Below, one piece after another: positions 45,159 to 54,688 of a DNA stretch of 64,000 nucleotides. This DNA is from Asaia bogorensis. Lineage in GTDB: Bacteria > Pseudomonadota > Alphaproteobacteria > Acetobacterales > Acetobacteraceae. Within the stretch, counting starts at the first letter, position 1, and the number at the start of each line of letters is the position of its first letter. Both the position numbers and the translations under genes were made by a program. Under the pieces are notes generated by a model, which saw only the letters and a program-made list of their open reading frames with translations, had not been told where the DNA came from and did not search any database. The stretch covers positions 62,001 to 126,000 of the forward strand of contig NZ_UEGO01000004.1 in the NCBI RefSeq assembly GCF_900465345.1. The letters are read 5' to 3'.

Positions 45159-46280
45159 TCAGAGCGTGATCCAGCTCTTGTCCCTGTCGGACATCACCGC
45201 TGAATCGATCAGGCGCTGAACTTCCCAGGCCTCTCGGAAATCGGGGCTGGCCGTCCTGTTTTGATCAATGGCGCGGATAAACTCGGCCATCTCGATCGTC
45301 TTGAGATCGTTGAAGCCCAGATGATGACCGCCCGCCACGCAGAACGCGCCATAGGGCGCATGCTGCGGTCCGGACTCGATCAACCTGAAGCCGTTGCTGC
45401 GCGGATCTTCACCAGCCTTGAAATACTGGAGTTCATTCATCCGCTCCTGATCGAAAGCCAGCGTGCCCTTGCTGCCGGAAACCTGAAACGCAAGCTGCAT
45501 GTTGCGACCGGTCGCCAGCCAGTTGGCCTGTAATGTACCAGAGCATCCCCGCTCGAACGAGACCAGCATACGCGCGATATCATCCACTCCCACCTGGCGG
45601 TGCTCGCTGGCACCGGGGCTGACAGGACGGGTTCTGATGGGTGTGTCGAGCTTGGCAAAGACCGTATTGACCGGCCCCAGAAGATAACGGGCAATCGCGA
45701 TGATATGGCTGCCCACATCGGCAATCGCCCCCTGCCCGCCTGCCGGATCGCAACGCCATGACCAGGGCGTGGCGGGGTCAGCCATGAAGCCCTCAGCGTG
45801 GATTCCGTTGAAATCGGTAATCTCGCCCAGTTCGCCCGAGGCGATCATCTCACGAGCATATTTCAGGAGTGGGTTCTTGATATAGTTGAACCCGCTGGCG
45901 CTGCGCACACCGGCTTTTTCAGCCGCCAGCGTCATTTCCAGAGCGTCGGCCGCGCTGATAGCCAGCGGCTTTTCGCAATGGACATGCTTGCCCGCGGCAA
46001 TGGCGGCAAGGGCCATCTCCTTGTGAAACAGCGTTGGTGTCGTGATCGAGATCACATCGATTTCGGGATCAGCCACCAGCGCCTGCCAGTCAGTCAGCGC
46101 CTTGGCGAAACCGAACTGGTTTTTGAACTGCTCGGCCCTGCTGCCATCGATATCAGCCACGGCATGCAGAACCGGGCGCGTGATATCATCAAAAACATTG
46201 CCCGCGGCCTGATAGGCCAGAGCGTGGGCCTTGCCCATGAAACCAGTGCCGATCAGGCCGACACGAATGGTCTTTCTCAT
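45159..46280 (-). CDS. Gfo/Idh/MocA oxidoreductase in iol operon
   Basis: The protein of 373 residues has RVGLIGTGFMGKAHALAYQA, SITTPTLFHKEMALAAIAAGKH, HCEKPLAISAADAL and DVGSHIIAIARYLLG, and is a close relative of the protein at 32674. GGGGAAATCTG precedes the start, 15 bases after the transporter. It likely interconverts inositol isomers or oxidises a related cyclitol. Not the main IolG, which is at 47934. Confidence 0.88.
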   Translation of the reverse strand: MRKTIRVGLIGTGFMGKAHALAYQAAGNVFDDITRPVLHAVADIDGSRAEQFKNQFGFAKALTDWQALVADPEIDVISITTPTLFHKEMALAAIAAGKHVHCEKPLAISAADALEMTLAAEKAGVRSASGFNYIKNPLLKYAREMIASGELGEITDFNGIHAEGFMADPATPWSWRCDPAGGQGAIADVGSHIIAIARYLLGPVNTVFAKLDTPIRTRPVSPGASEHRQVGVDDIARMLVSFERGCSGTLQANWLATGRNMQLAFQVSGSKGTLAFDQERMNELQYFKAGEDPRSNGFRLIESGPQHAPYGAFCVAGGHHLGFNDLKTIEMAEFIRAIDQNRTASPDFREAWEVQRLIDSAVMSDRDKSWITL

Positions 46281-46295
46281 CAGATTTCCCCTCGC

Positions 46296-47762
46296 TCAGA
46301 CATGACGGGTGGAGTTGACCGCGACACTGGCCGCCGTATTCGACTGGGCACGATGATTGATCATCGTGTCCTCGATCTTCTCAAGGGAAACGCCCTTGGT
46401 CTCAGGCACGAATTTCATGACGAACCACAGGGCAAACAATCCAAGGATTGCGAAAAGCCACATGGAGAAGGCGCCATGAAAGTGCTCGGTCAGATATTTG
46501 TTTTCGCTCAGCATCGGGAAAAACTGGCTGACCACGAAATTCATGCCCCATTGCGACGTGACGGCAAGGCTGATGCCGACCGCACGGAAACGGTTGGGGA
46601 AGATTTCGGAAATCAGGATCCAGCATACCGGACCCCATGACAGGCCGAACATCAGCATGAATACCAGCATCCCTGTCAGCGCCATGAGGCCGGTGGACTG
46701 TGTGTAAAGCCCCCATGACACGACGAGCAGACCCAGCACCATACCGATCGATCCCCAGAGCATCAGCGGCTTGCGACCCTGACGATCCACGATCCAGGCC
46801 CCGATGATGCAGCCGGCCAGTAGCGCAAAACCGATCCAGATTGTCTGGAACAGCGCGGCCTGAAGGCTTCCGCTGGTCGATTTCAGCACCATCGGGGCGT
46901 AATACATCATGACATTGATGCCGGTGACCTGCTGCAGCGCAGCGATGCTGGCCCCGACGAAAATGATCCAGCGTGCACGCGCATCACCCAGAACCTTCGT
47001 AAAGCCCAGGGATGACTGCGCGACGGCACCGAGAGACTGCTTGATTTCAGCATGAAGGTTGCGGGCGTGATGCTCATTCGAAATACGGGTGAGCGTTTTC
47101 AGCGCCTCGTCGTGACGACCCTTGAGGACGTGCCAGCGCGGTGATTCCGGAATGAAGAAGATTGTTGCGCAGAACAGGATGCAAGGCACGATTTCAGAGC
47201 CGAACATCCAGCGCCAGCCCATATCCAGCAGCCATTCCGGCGTAGCGGAACGCGCGATCAGGTAATTGACGATAAACACAACCACCTGACCGAACACGAT
47301 GGCGAACTGCTCCATGCTCAGGGCACGGCCACGCATATCCTTGGGCGAAACCTCAGACATGTACATAGGTGAGACAGCCGATGCGACACCCACAGCAATG
47401 CCACCGAGCATGCGATAGACCACGAACCAGGTGAAGTCCGTCGCAAGCGCTGTCCCGACCGATTGCAGGCTGAAAAGCAGGGCGCAGATGAACAGCGTCA
47501 TGCGCCGCCCCAGTTTGTCGGCCATCGTGCCGGAAATCATGGCGCCGACCATGCAGCCGATCACCACGTTGGATACGGCCCAGCCAGTCTGCGCAGGGGA
47601 GAGGTGGAAATATTCCTGCAAGGGCGAAATCGCCCCCGAAATGACCGATGTATCGTAACCGAACAGAATTCCGCCCAGAGCGGCAATAGCGCAGATACGC
47701 AGGACATAGCCTACGTCATGTCGCTCGGACGCGACCATGACGACGTCTTTTACTCTTCTCAT
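46296..47762 (-). CDS. Sugar-porter MFS transporter, probable inositol importer (IolT-like)
   Basis: The protein of 488 residues has the sugar-porter motifs AALGGILFGYDTSVISGA, DKLGRRMTLF, RMLGGIAVGVASAVSPMYMSE, PESPRWHV, QQVTGINVMMYYAP and FVPETKGVSLEKIE, with twelve membrane helices. ATG 47762 has AGGAGA 7 bases upstream; the earlier frame is rejected. It lies between iolG and a dehydrogenase in the iol operon, so inositol is the most likely substrate. It acts at the inner membrane as a proton symporter. Confidence 0.88.
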   Translation of the reverse strand: MRRVKDVVMVASERHDVGYVLRICAIAALGGILFGYDTSVISGAISPLQEYFHLSPAQTGWAVSNVVIGCMVGAMISGTMADKLGRRMTLFICALLFSLQSVGTALATDFTWFVVYRMLGGIAVGVASAVSPMYMSEVSPKDMRGRALSMEQFAIVFGQVVVFIVNYLIARSATPEWLLDMGWRWMFGSEIVPCILFCATIFFIPESPRWHVLKGRHDEALKTLTRISNEHHARNLHAEIKQSLGAVAQSSLGFTKVLGDARARWIIFVGASIAALQQVTGINVMMYYAPMVLKSTSGSLQAALFQTIWIGFALLAGCIIGAWIVDRQGRKPLMLWGSIGMVLGLLVVSWGLYTQSTGLMALTGMLVFMLMFGLSWGPVCWILISEIFPNRFRAVGISLAVTSQWGMNFVVSQFFPMLSENKYLTEHFHGAFSMWLFAILGLFALWFVMKFVPETKGVSLEKIEDTMINHRAQSNTAASVAVNSTRHV

Positions 47763-47933
47763 CGAAGATTCTCCTGTCCCGACGGTTTTTCCGCCGGGTG
47801 AGACAGTCAGAGACCGTGTTTCAGATGGCCATGGTGATCCTGAGCGCCCTGCGCTGCATCGCACCCCGTTGCGAGAACATGCGACAGACCCGTCCGGCCT
47901 CGTGAGATATCAGTTTTCCAGATCGATCGGCTT

Positions 47934-48962
47934 TTAACCGCCATACAGGCCCGGCCTGGGTGACATGGTAATTGGCTCGATCCTGCCGCTTTCCTGCGCC
48001 TTGACGCAGGCATCGGCGGCGACCGACGCGCAATACCCATCCCAGGACGTGGCACCGTTGAGCTTGCCGGCTTTCACACCATTGATGAAATCCTGCACCT
48101 CGACATCATAGGCAGCGATGAAACGCTCCTTCCAGTCAGTCATGATTTCAGTGGAGAGCGAGGCCGCCTTGCGCAGTTCCACGGCTGGCGGTGCCGGCAG
48201 GCTGGCCTCGCCAAGTTCGCCGACGACGGCGCATTTGATGTCATAGCCGTACTGGCAGTTCACGAATATCTCGACATCGATACGGATGCCTTTTTTCGTC
48301 TCCAGCAGAACGATCTGCGGATCGCGCATATGCTCCATGGCCTTTGACGTGCGGCGCGGGAAGATCACCTGTGCGCTCACATAGTCGTCGGCGAGCATCC
48401 AGCGAAAGACATCAAGCTCATGCACGAGCGTATCGGTGATGCCCATATCGGTCTTGTAATTCGCACCGACACGCTGATTGCGATGGGCTGCGTGAATCAT
48501 CAGCACTTCACCGATCTCGCCCTTGTCGATCAGAGCCTTGAGGGCGCGATACCCGGAATCATAGGGGCGCATGAAGCCCACCTGCACAAGGCGTTTGCCA
48601 TGCGCAGCCTCGGCTTCGACGATTTTCAGGCAATCAGCCGCCGTGGTCGCGAGCGGTTTTTCGCAAAACACATATTTACCGTACCGGATGGCCTCGAGCA
48701 CATATTGCGCGTGCGTCCCACCCCAGGAGGTTACGATCACGGCCTCGACTTCGGGCAGGGCAATGAGCGATTCACCATCCTCTGGCACCTTGGCCTGAGG
48801 GGCATATTTGTCAGCCACTTCGCGGGCACGCACGAGGTTCACATCGGTAACGGCCACGATTTCCGCGCCCGAGAGTGACTGCATGCAGCGACGGATATGG
48901 TCTTCACCAATCGCGCCTGTGCCGATAACGCCAATTTTGAGAGTCCCGGTTTTGTAAGACAT
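47934..48962 (-). CDS. iolG: Myo-inositol 2-dehydrogenase
   Basis: The protein of 342 residues closely follows B. subtilis Iol[86 protein letters not shown] and [10 protein letters not shown]. It oxidises myo-inositol to 2-keto-myo-inositol (scyllo-inosose) with NAD. It follows iolB and precedes the transporter gene. Confidence 0.95.
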   Translation of the reverse strand: MSYKTGTLKIGVIGTGAIGEDHIRRCMQSLSGAEIVAVTDVNLVRAREVADKYAPQAKVPEDGESLIALPEVEAVIVTSWGGTHAQYVLEAIRYGKYVFCEKPLATTAADCLKIVEAEAAHGKRLVQVGFMRPYDSGYRALKALIDKGEIGEVLMIHAAHRNQRVGANYKTDMGITDTLVHELDVFRWMLADDYVSAQVIFPRRTSKAMEHMRDPQIVLLETKKGIRIDVEIFVNCQYGYDIKCAVVGELGEASLPAPPAVELRKAASLSTEIMTDWKERFIAAYDVEVQDFINGVKAGKLNGATSWDGYCASVAADACVKAQESGRIEPITMSPRPGLYGG

Positions 48963-48986
48963 GGGTCTGCGCTCCGGTATGTCGGA

Positions 48987-49787
48987 TCAATAGGGAAGAT
49001 GGGCCTGGTCGGGATCCATGGAGAATTTCCACACCCGCCGCGGGCCTGCCATGACATTGAGGTAATAGAGATCGAAACCATGAGGGGCGCCGACCGGATG
49101 GTACCCTTTGGGCACCAGGACAACGTCGCGGTCAGCAATGGCCATCGCCTCGTCCAGCGAACCATCCTTGGTATAGACACGCTGGAGGGCGAAACCGCTG
49201 CCGCGCTTCAGGCGGTGATAATAGGTCTCTTCCAGATAGGTCTCGTTCGGGAAGTCATCCGTGTCATGCTTGTGTGGCGGATAGCTGGACCAGTGCCCGC
49301 CCGGTGTGATGACCTCAACCACCAGCAGCGTTTCAGCAGGGGCAGTATCGGGCAGGATATTGCGCACAAAACGCTGATTGGTGCCTGTGCCGCGTGTCAG
49401 TTCACCCACCTCCTTGGGCGGGATCAACCTTGCCGGATATTTTCCCTTGGCGGGCGACGCGCAAACAGCCAGCTCAACAGGGGTCTCGGCCTCAACGCGC
49501 CAGTCTGCCCCGGAGGGCAGATAGACCGACCAGGGTGCTCCGCTGAACGGGTCCATGCGCTCGCCGATCACACCGAAATCTTGACCCGCGCCGATGATGC
49601 GGGCCTTCCCGCTGATCAGGACAAGACAGGTTTCGTTCGGGCCGGTACGGTCCGCCACCTGTTCACCCGCCTCAAGCACGCGCACATTGAAGCTGATATA
49701 GCCCCAGCCCGCCGATTGCGGTGTGACCGAAACCGTGCATTTCGAATCATCGCGCTTGTGGGAATGGATCAGAAGCTTCGAACTCAT
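48987..49787 (-). CDS. iolB: 5-deoxy-glucuronate isomerase
   Basis: The protein of 266 residues is IolB, a bicupin: GWGYISFNVRVLEAGE, LVVEVITPGGHWSSYPPHKHD and EETYYHRLKRGSGFALQRVYT, with GYHPVGAPHGFDLYYLNVMAG at the end. It converts 5-deoxy-glucuronate to 5-dehydro-2-deoxy-gluconate. It overlaps iolE by ATGA. Confidence 0.95.
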   Translation of the reverse strand: MSSKLLIHSHKRDDSKCTVSVTPQSAGWGYISFNVRVLEAGEQVADRTGPNETCLVLISGKARIIGAGQDFGVIGERMDPFSGAPWSVYLPSGADWRVEAETPVELAVCASPAKGKYPARLIPPKEVGELTRGTGTNQRFVRNILPDTAPAETLLVVEVITPGGHWSSYPPHKHDTDDFPNETYLEETYYHRLKRGSGFALQRVYTKDGSLDEAMAIADRDVVLVPKGYHPVGAPHGFDLYYLNVMAGPRRVWKFSMDPDQAHLPY

Positions 49788-50683
49788 GATGCCGCTCCTG
49801 TCATATGGCCTGTCGCAATCAGCGTATCGACCAGATAATTGCGGCCCATGCGGGCATAGACGAGCGGATTGGCAATCTCTGGGTCCTGCTCGGCTTCGAG
49901 CACGATCCAGCCGGAATAGTCGGGTAGCTCGCGCATGACGCGGGCATAATCGATGCAGCCATCACCCGGCACGGTAAAGACGCCGGAGAGGACAGAGCGC
50001 AGGAAGCTCCAGTCATACACATCGGCCTGGGCCCGCTTGAACGGTCGGATATCCTTGCCATGCACATGGCGGATACGATCACGATAGGATCGTGCCAGTT
50101 CAGCCGGATCAGACCCGCCCCATAGCGCATGGCCGGTATCGAGCAGCAGCTTCACCGAGGGGCCCGTCAGATCCATGAAGCGTGCGATATCCTCGCGCGA
50201 CTGCACCACGGTGCCCATATGATGATGATAGACAAGGTCGATGCCATGATCGGCAAGGAAGTCGGCCACCACGGTCATGCGGCGTGCGAATTCGGTCCAT
50301 TCGCCGCCCTTCAGATAAGGGCGTGCCGAGAGCGGTGTGTCGATCTGGCCATGAATGGCATTCGAGGTTTCGGCCGCAATACAGACCTTGCAGCCCATAC
50401 CCTTGAGCAATTCCAGACGGGGCTTGAGCGCGGCAATTTCCTCATCCGCACTGCGGGTCAACAGCTCGGTGGACCACCAGCCCGAGATGAACTCGAGACC
50501 GAACGGGTCAAGCGCGGCCTTCATGCCTGAAACGGTCTGGGGAAATTTATGCCCCAGTTCCATACCCTGTATGCCCGCCTTGCGAGCCTGGGCCAGGCAC
50601 ATCTCCAGCGTGGTGGATGCCCCCACCGATTGCATGTCATCGTTGGACCAGATGATGGGATTTGCGCCGATCTTGATGGTCAT
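49784..50683 (-). CDS. iolE: Myo-inosose-2 dehydratase
   Basis: The 299-residue protein has IGANPIIWSNDDMQSVG, GIQGMELGHKFPQTV, VYHHHMGTVVQSREDIARF, LLLDTGHALWGG, RHVHGKDIRPFK and FTVPGDGCIDYARVM, the IolE set. It dehydrates scyllo-inosose to a diketone. GGAGG precedes the start. It overlaps iolB. Confidence 0.95.
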   Translation of the reverse strand: MTIKIGANPIIWSNDDMQSVGASTTLEMCLAQARKAGIQGMELGHKFPQTVSGMKAALDPFGLEFISGWWSTELLTRSADEEIAALKPRLELLKGMGCKVCIAAETSNAIHGQIDTPLSARPYLKGGEWTEFARRMTVVADFLADHGIDLVYHHHMGTVVQSREDIARFMDLTGPSVKLLLDTGHALWGGSDPAELARSYRDRIRHVHGKDIRPFKRAQADVYDWSFLRSVLSGVFTVPGDGCIDYARVMRELPDYSGWIVLEAEQDPEIANPLVYARMGRNYLVDTLIATGHMTGAAS

Positions 50684-50721
50684 GTCTGCCTCCAGAATGA
50701 GGATTGATGCGTCAGAAGGGA

Positions 50722-52578
50722 TCAGTTGCCGATACGCTGGGTGCCACGCTGGCGCTCATAGCTCTCGCGGGCCTTGCCGACCTGGCTCCGTGGCGAGACC
50801 TCTGGCACGGCCACATCCCACCAGGCACCGCCATCGGTAGTCGTGGGTGCGGGATCGGTATCGATCACGATCACCGTGGTGCGGTCGGCAGCGCGGGCAC
50901 GCTCGACGGCGGCTGTCAGGGACGGCAGATCGGGCACTTTCTCGGCATGGGCACCGAGCCCGTGGGCGAGTTGCACAAAGTCGATCTTGAACGGCTGAAC
51001 CTGCCTGCAATCTTCCCAGAGATTATTGAAAGGCGCCCCACCACATTCCTGCTGAAGGCGGTTGATACAGCCATAACCGTGATTATCGAGAAGCACGATG
51101 ATCAGCTTCTGGTCGAGCACCACCGAGGTCGCGATCTCGGCATTGAGCATCAGCCAGGATCCGTCTCCCAGCATCACGATCACCTCGCGCTCCGAGCAGG
51201 CCATCTTGACGCCCAATGCCCCGGCAAGCTCGTAACCCATGCAGGAAAAACCATATTCCATATGGTATCCGCCAGGTTGTTCAGCCCGCCAGTGCTTCTG
51301 CAGCTCGGCAGGTAGACCGCCCGCGGCGCAAACCACCGTATCGGTGGGTCGCCCTGCCCGCTGCACGGCGCCAATCACCTGGGCATCGGTTGGCAGGGAG
51401 GTCTGGCTCGCATCGGGCAGAGCCTGATAACGCGCCGAGATGTCCATCCAGTTCCGATAGGCACGCTCAGCCTTGCCGGTCCATTCCGGTATGGCTTTCC
51501 AGTCTTTCAGCCCAGCTTCGAGGGCAGAGAGCGACTTTCCGGCATCTCCAACCACGGCCAGTGCCTGATGCTTGGTCGCATCGAAAGGCTGGATATTAAG
51601 CGAGACGATCCGCATATCCGGGTTGGCGAACAACCCCCAGGAACCCGTCGTGAAATCAGCGAGACGCGTCCCAACGGCAATGACGAGATCGGCCTCGGCG
51701 GCCATTTCATTGGCGGCTGAACTGCCGCTCACCCCAATACCCCCCATGTTGAGGGTGTTCGACGTGGGCAGAGAGGACCGACCGGCCTGCGTCTCCCCAA
51801 CCGGGATACCCTTAGCCGCGCAGAAAGCCGCAAGCTGCTTCTCGATCCCGGCATAAAGGACGCCGCCCCCTGCAATCACCAGCGGCTTGCGCGACTGGCT
51901 GATCAGGGCAATGGCCTCTTCCAGCTCGACTTCGTCGGCAACCGGGCGGCGTATGCGATGGATGCGCTCTGCAAAGAAGCTTTCGGGATAATCAAAGGCT
52001 TCTGCCTGCACGTCCTGACAGAGCGAGAGCGTCACCGGGCCACACTCGGCCGGATCGGTCAGCACGGTCATGGCGCGGTTGAAGGCCGGAATGATCTGCT
52101 CGGGACGCGTGATACGGTCGAAATAGCGCGAGACAGCCCTGAAGCAGTCGCTGGCACTGACAGTGCCATCGCCAAAATCCTCAACCTGCTGCAACACCGG
52201 ATCCGGAATACGATTGGCAAAAACGTCGCCCGGCAACAGCAGGACAGGCAAACGGTTCACATGGGCAACGGCAGCGCCAGTAACCATGTTGAGCGCACCC
52301 GGCCCGATCGAACTCGTACAGGCCATGACCTGACGGCGGCGGGCGGCCTTGGCAAAAGCCGTGGCCGCATGGACCATGCCCTGCTCGTTATGACCACGCA
52401 ATGTCGGCAGGATGTCACGCTGCGCATGAAGCGCCTCGCCCAGACCGGCGACATTGCCATGACCGAAAATGGCCCAGACACCGGCAAAAAAGGGCTCGAC
52501 GCGCCCGTCAATCTCGGTTTTCTGCGCCATCATGGCCCGAACAAGGGCCTGGCTCATGGTCAGACGGATGGTTTTCAT
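50722..52578 (-). CDS. iolD: 3D-(3,5/4)-trihydroxycyclohexane-1,2-dione acylhydrolase
   Basis: The protein of 618 residues is a ThDP enzyme: KTIRLTMSQALVRAM, GIFGHGNVAGLG-like AIFGHGNVAGLGEAL, RPVADEVELEEAI and GDGSWLMLNAEIATSV-NHGYGCINRLQQ. It hydrolyses the cyclic trione to 5-deoxy-glucuronate. ATG 52578 fits the family start MKTIRLTM. It lies 22 bases after iolC and 38 bases before iolE. Confidence 0.95.
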   Translation of the reverse strand: MKTIRLTMSQALVRAMMAQKTEIDGRVEPFFAGVWAIFGHGNVAGLGEALHAQRDILPTLRGHNEQGMVHAATAFAKAARRRQVMACTSSIGPGALNMVTGAAVAHVNRLPVLLLPGDVFANRIPDPVLQQVEDFGDGTVSASDCFRAVSRYFDRITRPEQIIPAFNRAMTVLTDPAECGPVTLSLCQDVQAEAFDYPESFFAERIHRIRRPVADEVELEEAIALISQSRKPLVIAGGGVLYAGIEKQLAAFCAAKGIPVGETQAGRSSLPTSNTLNMGGIGVSGSSAANEMAAEADLVIAVGTRLADFTTGSWGLFANPDMRIVSLNIQPFDATKHQALAVVGDAGKSLSALEAGLKDWKAIPEWTGKAERAYRNWMDISARYQALPDASQTSLPTDAQVIGAVQRAGRPTDTVVCAAGGLPAELQKHWRAEQPGGYHMEYGFSCMGYELAGALGVKMACSEREVIVMLGDGSWLMLNAEIATSVVLDQKLIIVLLDNHGYGCINRLQQECGGAPFNNLWEDCRQVQPFKIDFVQLAHGLGAHAEKVPDLPSLTAAVERARAADRTTVIVIDTDPAPTTTDGGAWWDVAVPEVSPRSQVGKARESYERQRGTQRIGN

Positions 52579-52600
52579 AGGCGTATACTCTTCCCTGACG

Positions 52601-54526
52601 TCACGCACTGGCCCCCGAGAGCACCGCCTGATCGCGGGACTCCCAAGCGGTCACGAAGGCCTGAAACCGGCGCGCCATTTCAGCCACGGCCTGGTCGTCT
52701 GTTGTCTTGCCGGCAAGCCAGTCGCGGGCAGGCTGGGCGAAAATGGTGCGACCGATTGCAAAGCCCTTGACCCAGGGCGTCGCGGCAGAAGCCTCGAAGG
52801 CCTCCATCAGTTCCTCAGCTGGCGCATCGAGGCCAAGAATGACCACGCCACGGCAATGCGGATCGCGCGCCTCGATCACAGCACCGATTTTCTCCCATGC
52901 CTTCCTGTCGCGCTGCCCCTCAAGCTTCCACCAGTCGGGGCGCAGCCCGATATCGTAGAGACGCGAGAGGATGGACGAGACGGTATCGGAATTGAGGGCA
53001 CCGTTCTTGCCCGCGATGATCTCGATCAGGATTTCCTTGCCCAGCTTGCGGCAGGCATCCTGAGCCCGGATCAATTCGCGCTCCTGACGCTGCTTCAGCT
53101 CCTCAGGATCATCGGGGTGGTAGAAACACAGGCACTTGATCACCTGCTCACTCGGCCATTCTACCAGATGCGCCCCAAGCGACCCGCCGCACTCGAAATC
53201 GAGCGGACGCGAGCCGGTTTTCTCGATGGGGCGTGCGATCCATAGCCCGGCATGAGAGGCCTCGAACAACGCGTCCTGCCCGTAGCGACCATCCATAAAC
53301 ACACCAAAACCGGCACGCCCCTGAGCGACAGATTTTGCGGCCTCGACAGCGAGTTTCTTGAATTTGGGAATACGGTCGAATGAGGCTCCCACCGCCGCGG
53401 CAATTTCCTCAAGCTGCAACCGGTGGTCGCATGCAAGCGCCATGATGGGCGTTGTCTGCTGACGGCGCGTCGTGACCCAGTGCAGGTGATTGATGGCAGC
53501 GTCCCTACGCAGGGCGCGCTCATTGCTGCCCTTTTCGAGGAAGTAGCTCAGCTCTTCCCATGTCGGAATTTCCGACGAGCACAGAAGGCGCGAGACAGCG
53601 AAGGCCCCGCAGGCATTGGCGAAGCGACAGCACTCGGCAATCTTCTCGCCCCTGACCCAGCCGCGCAGGAAGCCCGACATGAAGGCATCGCCCGCCCCAA
53701 GTGTATTATAGACCTCAACCGGAAAGCCGGGGCCCGAAATACCGTCTTCAAGCGTATCGGGAATGGCGCCATCGAACACAACACATCCCATCGGGCCACG
53801 CTTGCAGACGATCGTGCCACTGGACACAGCCCGGATAGCCCGAATGGCCTCAAGCGTATCCTCGCTGCCCCCGGCAATATGCAGCTCTTCCTCGGTACCG
53901 ACGATCAGATCGCATTCCGGCAGGATTTCCATGAGATGCCGCGTGACATTCTCGGATTTCACATAGCGCGACTCACCATCGCCAATGCCGGCCAGACCCC
54001 ACAGATTGGGGCGGTAATCCACATCGAACACCACCTTGCCGCCATGCGCATGCACAAGATCCATTGCCTTGCGCTGCGCCTTGGCCGAAGCCGGGCGTGA
54101 AAAATGCGTACCGGTCACGACAACTGCCCTGGTGCGGGCGATCAGTGCGGGATCGATATCGTTTTCGTCCAGCGCTGCATCGGCACAATCGGTGCGATAA
54201 AACAGAAGCGGGAAGTTTTCACGATCACGCACCCCCAGAATGGCGAGCGCCGTAAACCGATCGGGATCGACGCGCACGCCGTCGGTGCACACACCCTCAC
54301 GCTGCAATTGCTCGGTGATGAAGCGCCCGAAATGCTCATGACCCACGCGGGTGATGATGGCCGATTTCAGGCCGAGCCGCGATGTGCCGATGGCGATATT
54401 GGCCGGGCAACCACCGACTGCCTTGCTGAAACTGGCCATATCTTCCAGCCGGCCACCAATCTGCTGCCCGTATAGATCGACTGAGGAACGTCCTATGGCG
54501 ATGATATCGAGATCCTGTCCGCGCAT
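52601..54526 (-). CDS. iolC: 5-dehydro-2-deoxygluconokinase fused to DUF2090 domain
   Basis: The protein of 641 residues has a PfkB kinase half (LDIIAIGRSSVDLYGQQIGG, VGGCPANIAIGTSRLG, YNTLGAGDAFMSGFLRGW) and, from about 330, a DUF2090 half (PIMALACDHRLQLEE, WPSEQVIKCLCFYHPDDPEEL, LRPDWWKLEG). The fused form is common in alphaproteobacteria. The second half resembles class I aldolases and is thought to perform the IolJ step. ATG 54526 has AGGAG 6 bases upstream. First gene of the iol operon. Confidence 0.94.
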   Translation of the reverse strand: MRGQDLDIIAIGRSSVDLYGQQIGGRLEDMASFSKAVGGCPANIAIGTSRLGLKSAIITRVGHEHFGRFITEQLQREGVCTDGVRVDPDRFTALAILGVRDRENFPLLFYRTDCADAALDENDIDPALIARTRAVVVTGTHFSRPASAKAQRKAMDLVHAHGGKVVFDVDYRPNLWGLAGIGDGESRYVKSENVTRHLMEILPECDLIVGTEEELHIAGGSEDTLEAIRAIRAVSSGTIVCKRGPMGCVVFDGAIPDTLEDGISGPGFPVEVYNTLGAGDAFMSGFLRGWVRGEKIAECCRFANACGAFAVSRLLCSSEIPTWEELSYFLEKGSNERALRRDAAINHLHWVTTRRQQTTPIMALACDHRLQLEEIAAAVGASFDRIPKFKKLAVEAAKSVAQGRAGFGVFMDGRYGQDALFEASHAGLWIARPIEKTGSRPLDFECGGSLGAHLVEWPSEQVIKCLCFYHPDDPEELKQRQERELIRAQDACRKLGKEILIEIIAGKNGALNSDTVSSILSRLYDIGLRPDWWKLEGQRDRKAWEKIGAVIEARDPHCRGVVILGLDAPAEELMEAFEASAATPWVKGFAIGRTIFAQPARDWLAGKTTDDQAVAEMARRFQAFVTAWESRDQAVLSGASA

Positions 54527-54564
54527 CCCCGACTCCTGCAAGCATGTTACGTTGCGCATGATAA

Positions 54565-54607
54565 GAACATACATTCTGTTCTTGGTCACGCCATAGAACG
54601 TACATTC
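54565..54607. promoter_or_regulatory. Tandem IolR-type operator
   Basis: Two 12-base repeats, GAACATACATTC (54565-54576) and GAACGTACATTC (54596-54607), are 31 bases apart, about three helix turns. Each contains GAA-N6-TTC, the core described for rhizobial IolR sites. They lie between iolC and the divergent RpiR-type gene. Confidence 0.7.
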
Positions 54608-54688
54608 CCTAATTTTCTTTAACTTCGCACGCTGATGTGATTAACTGCGTGGCAAGGGCGTCATGAGCGACCGGGACACTTCGCCCGG

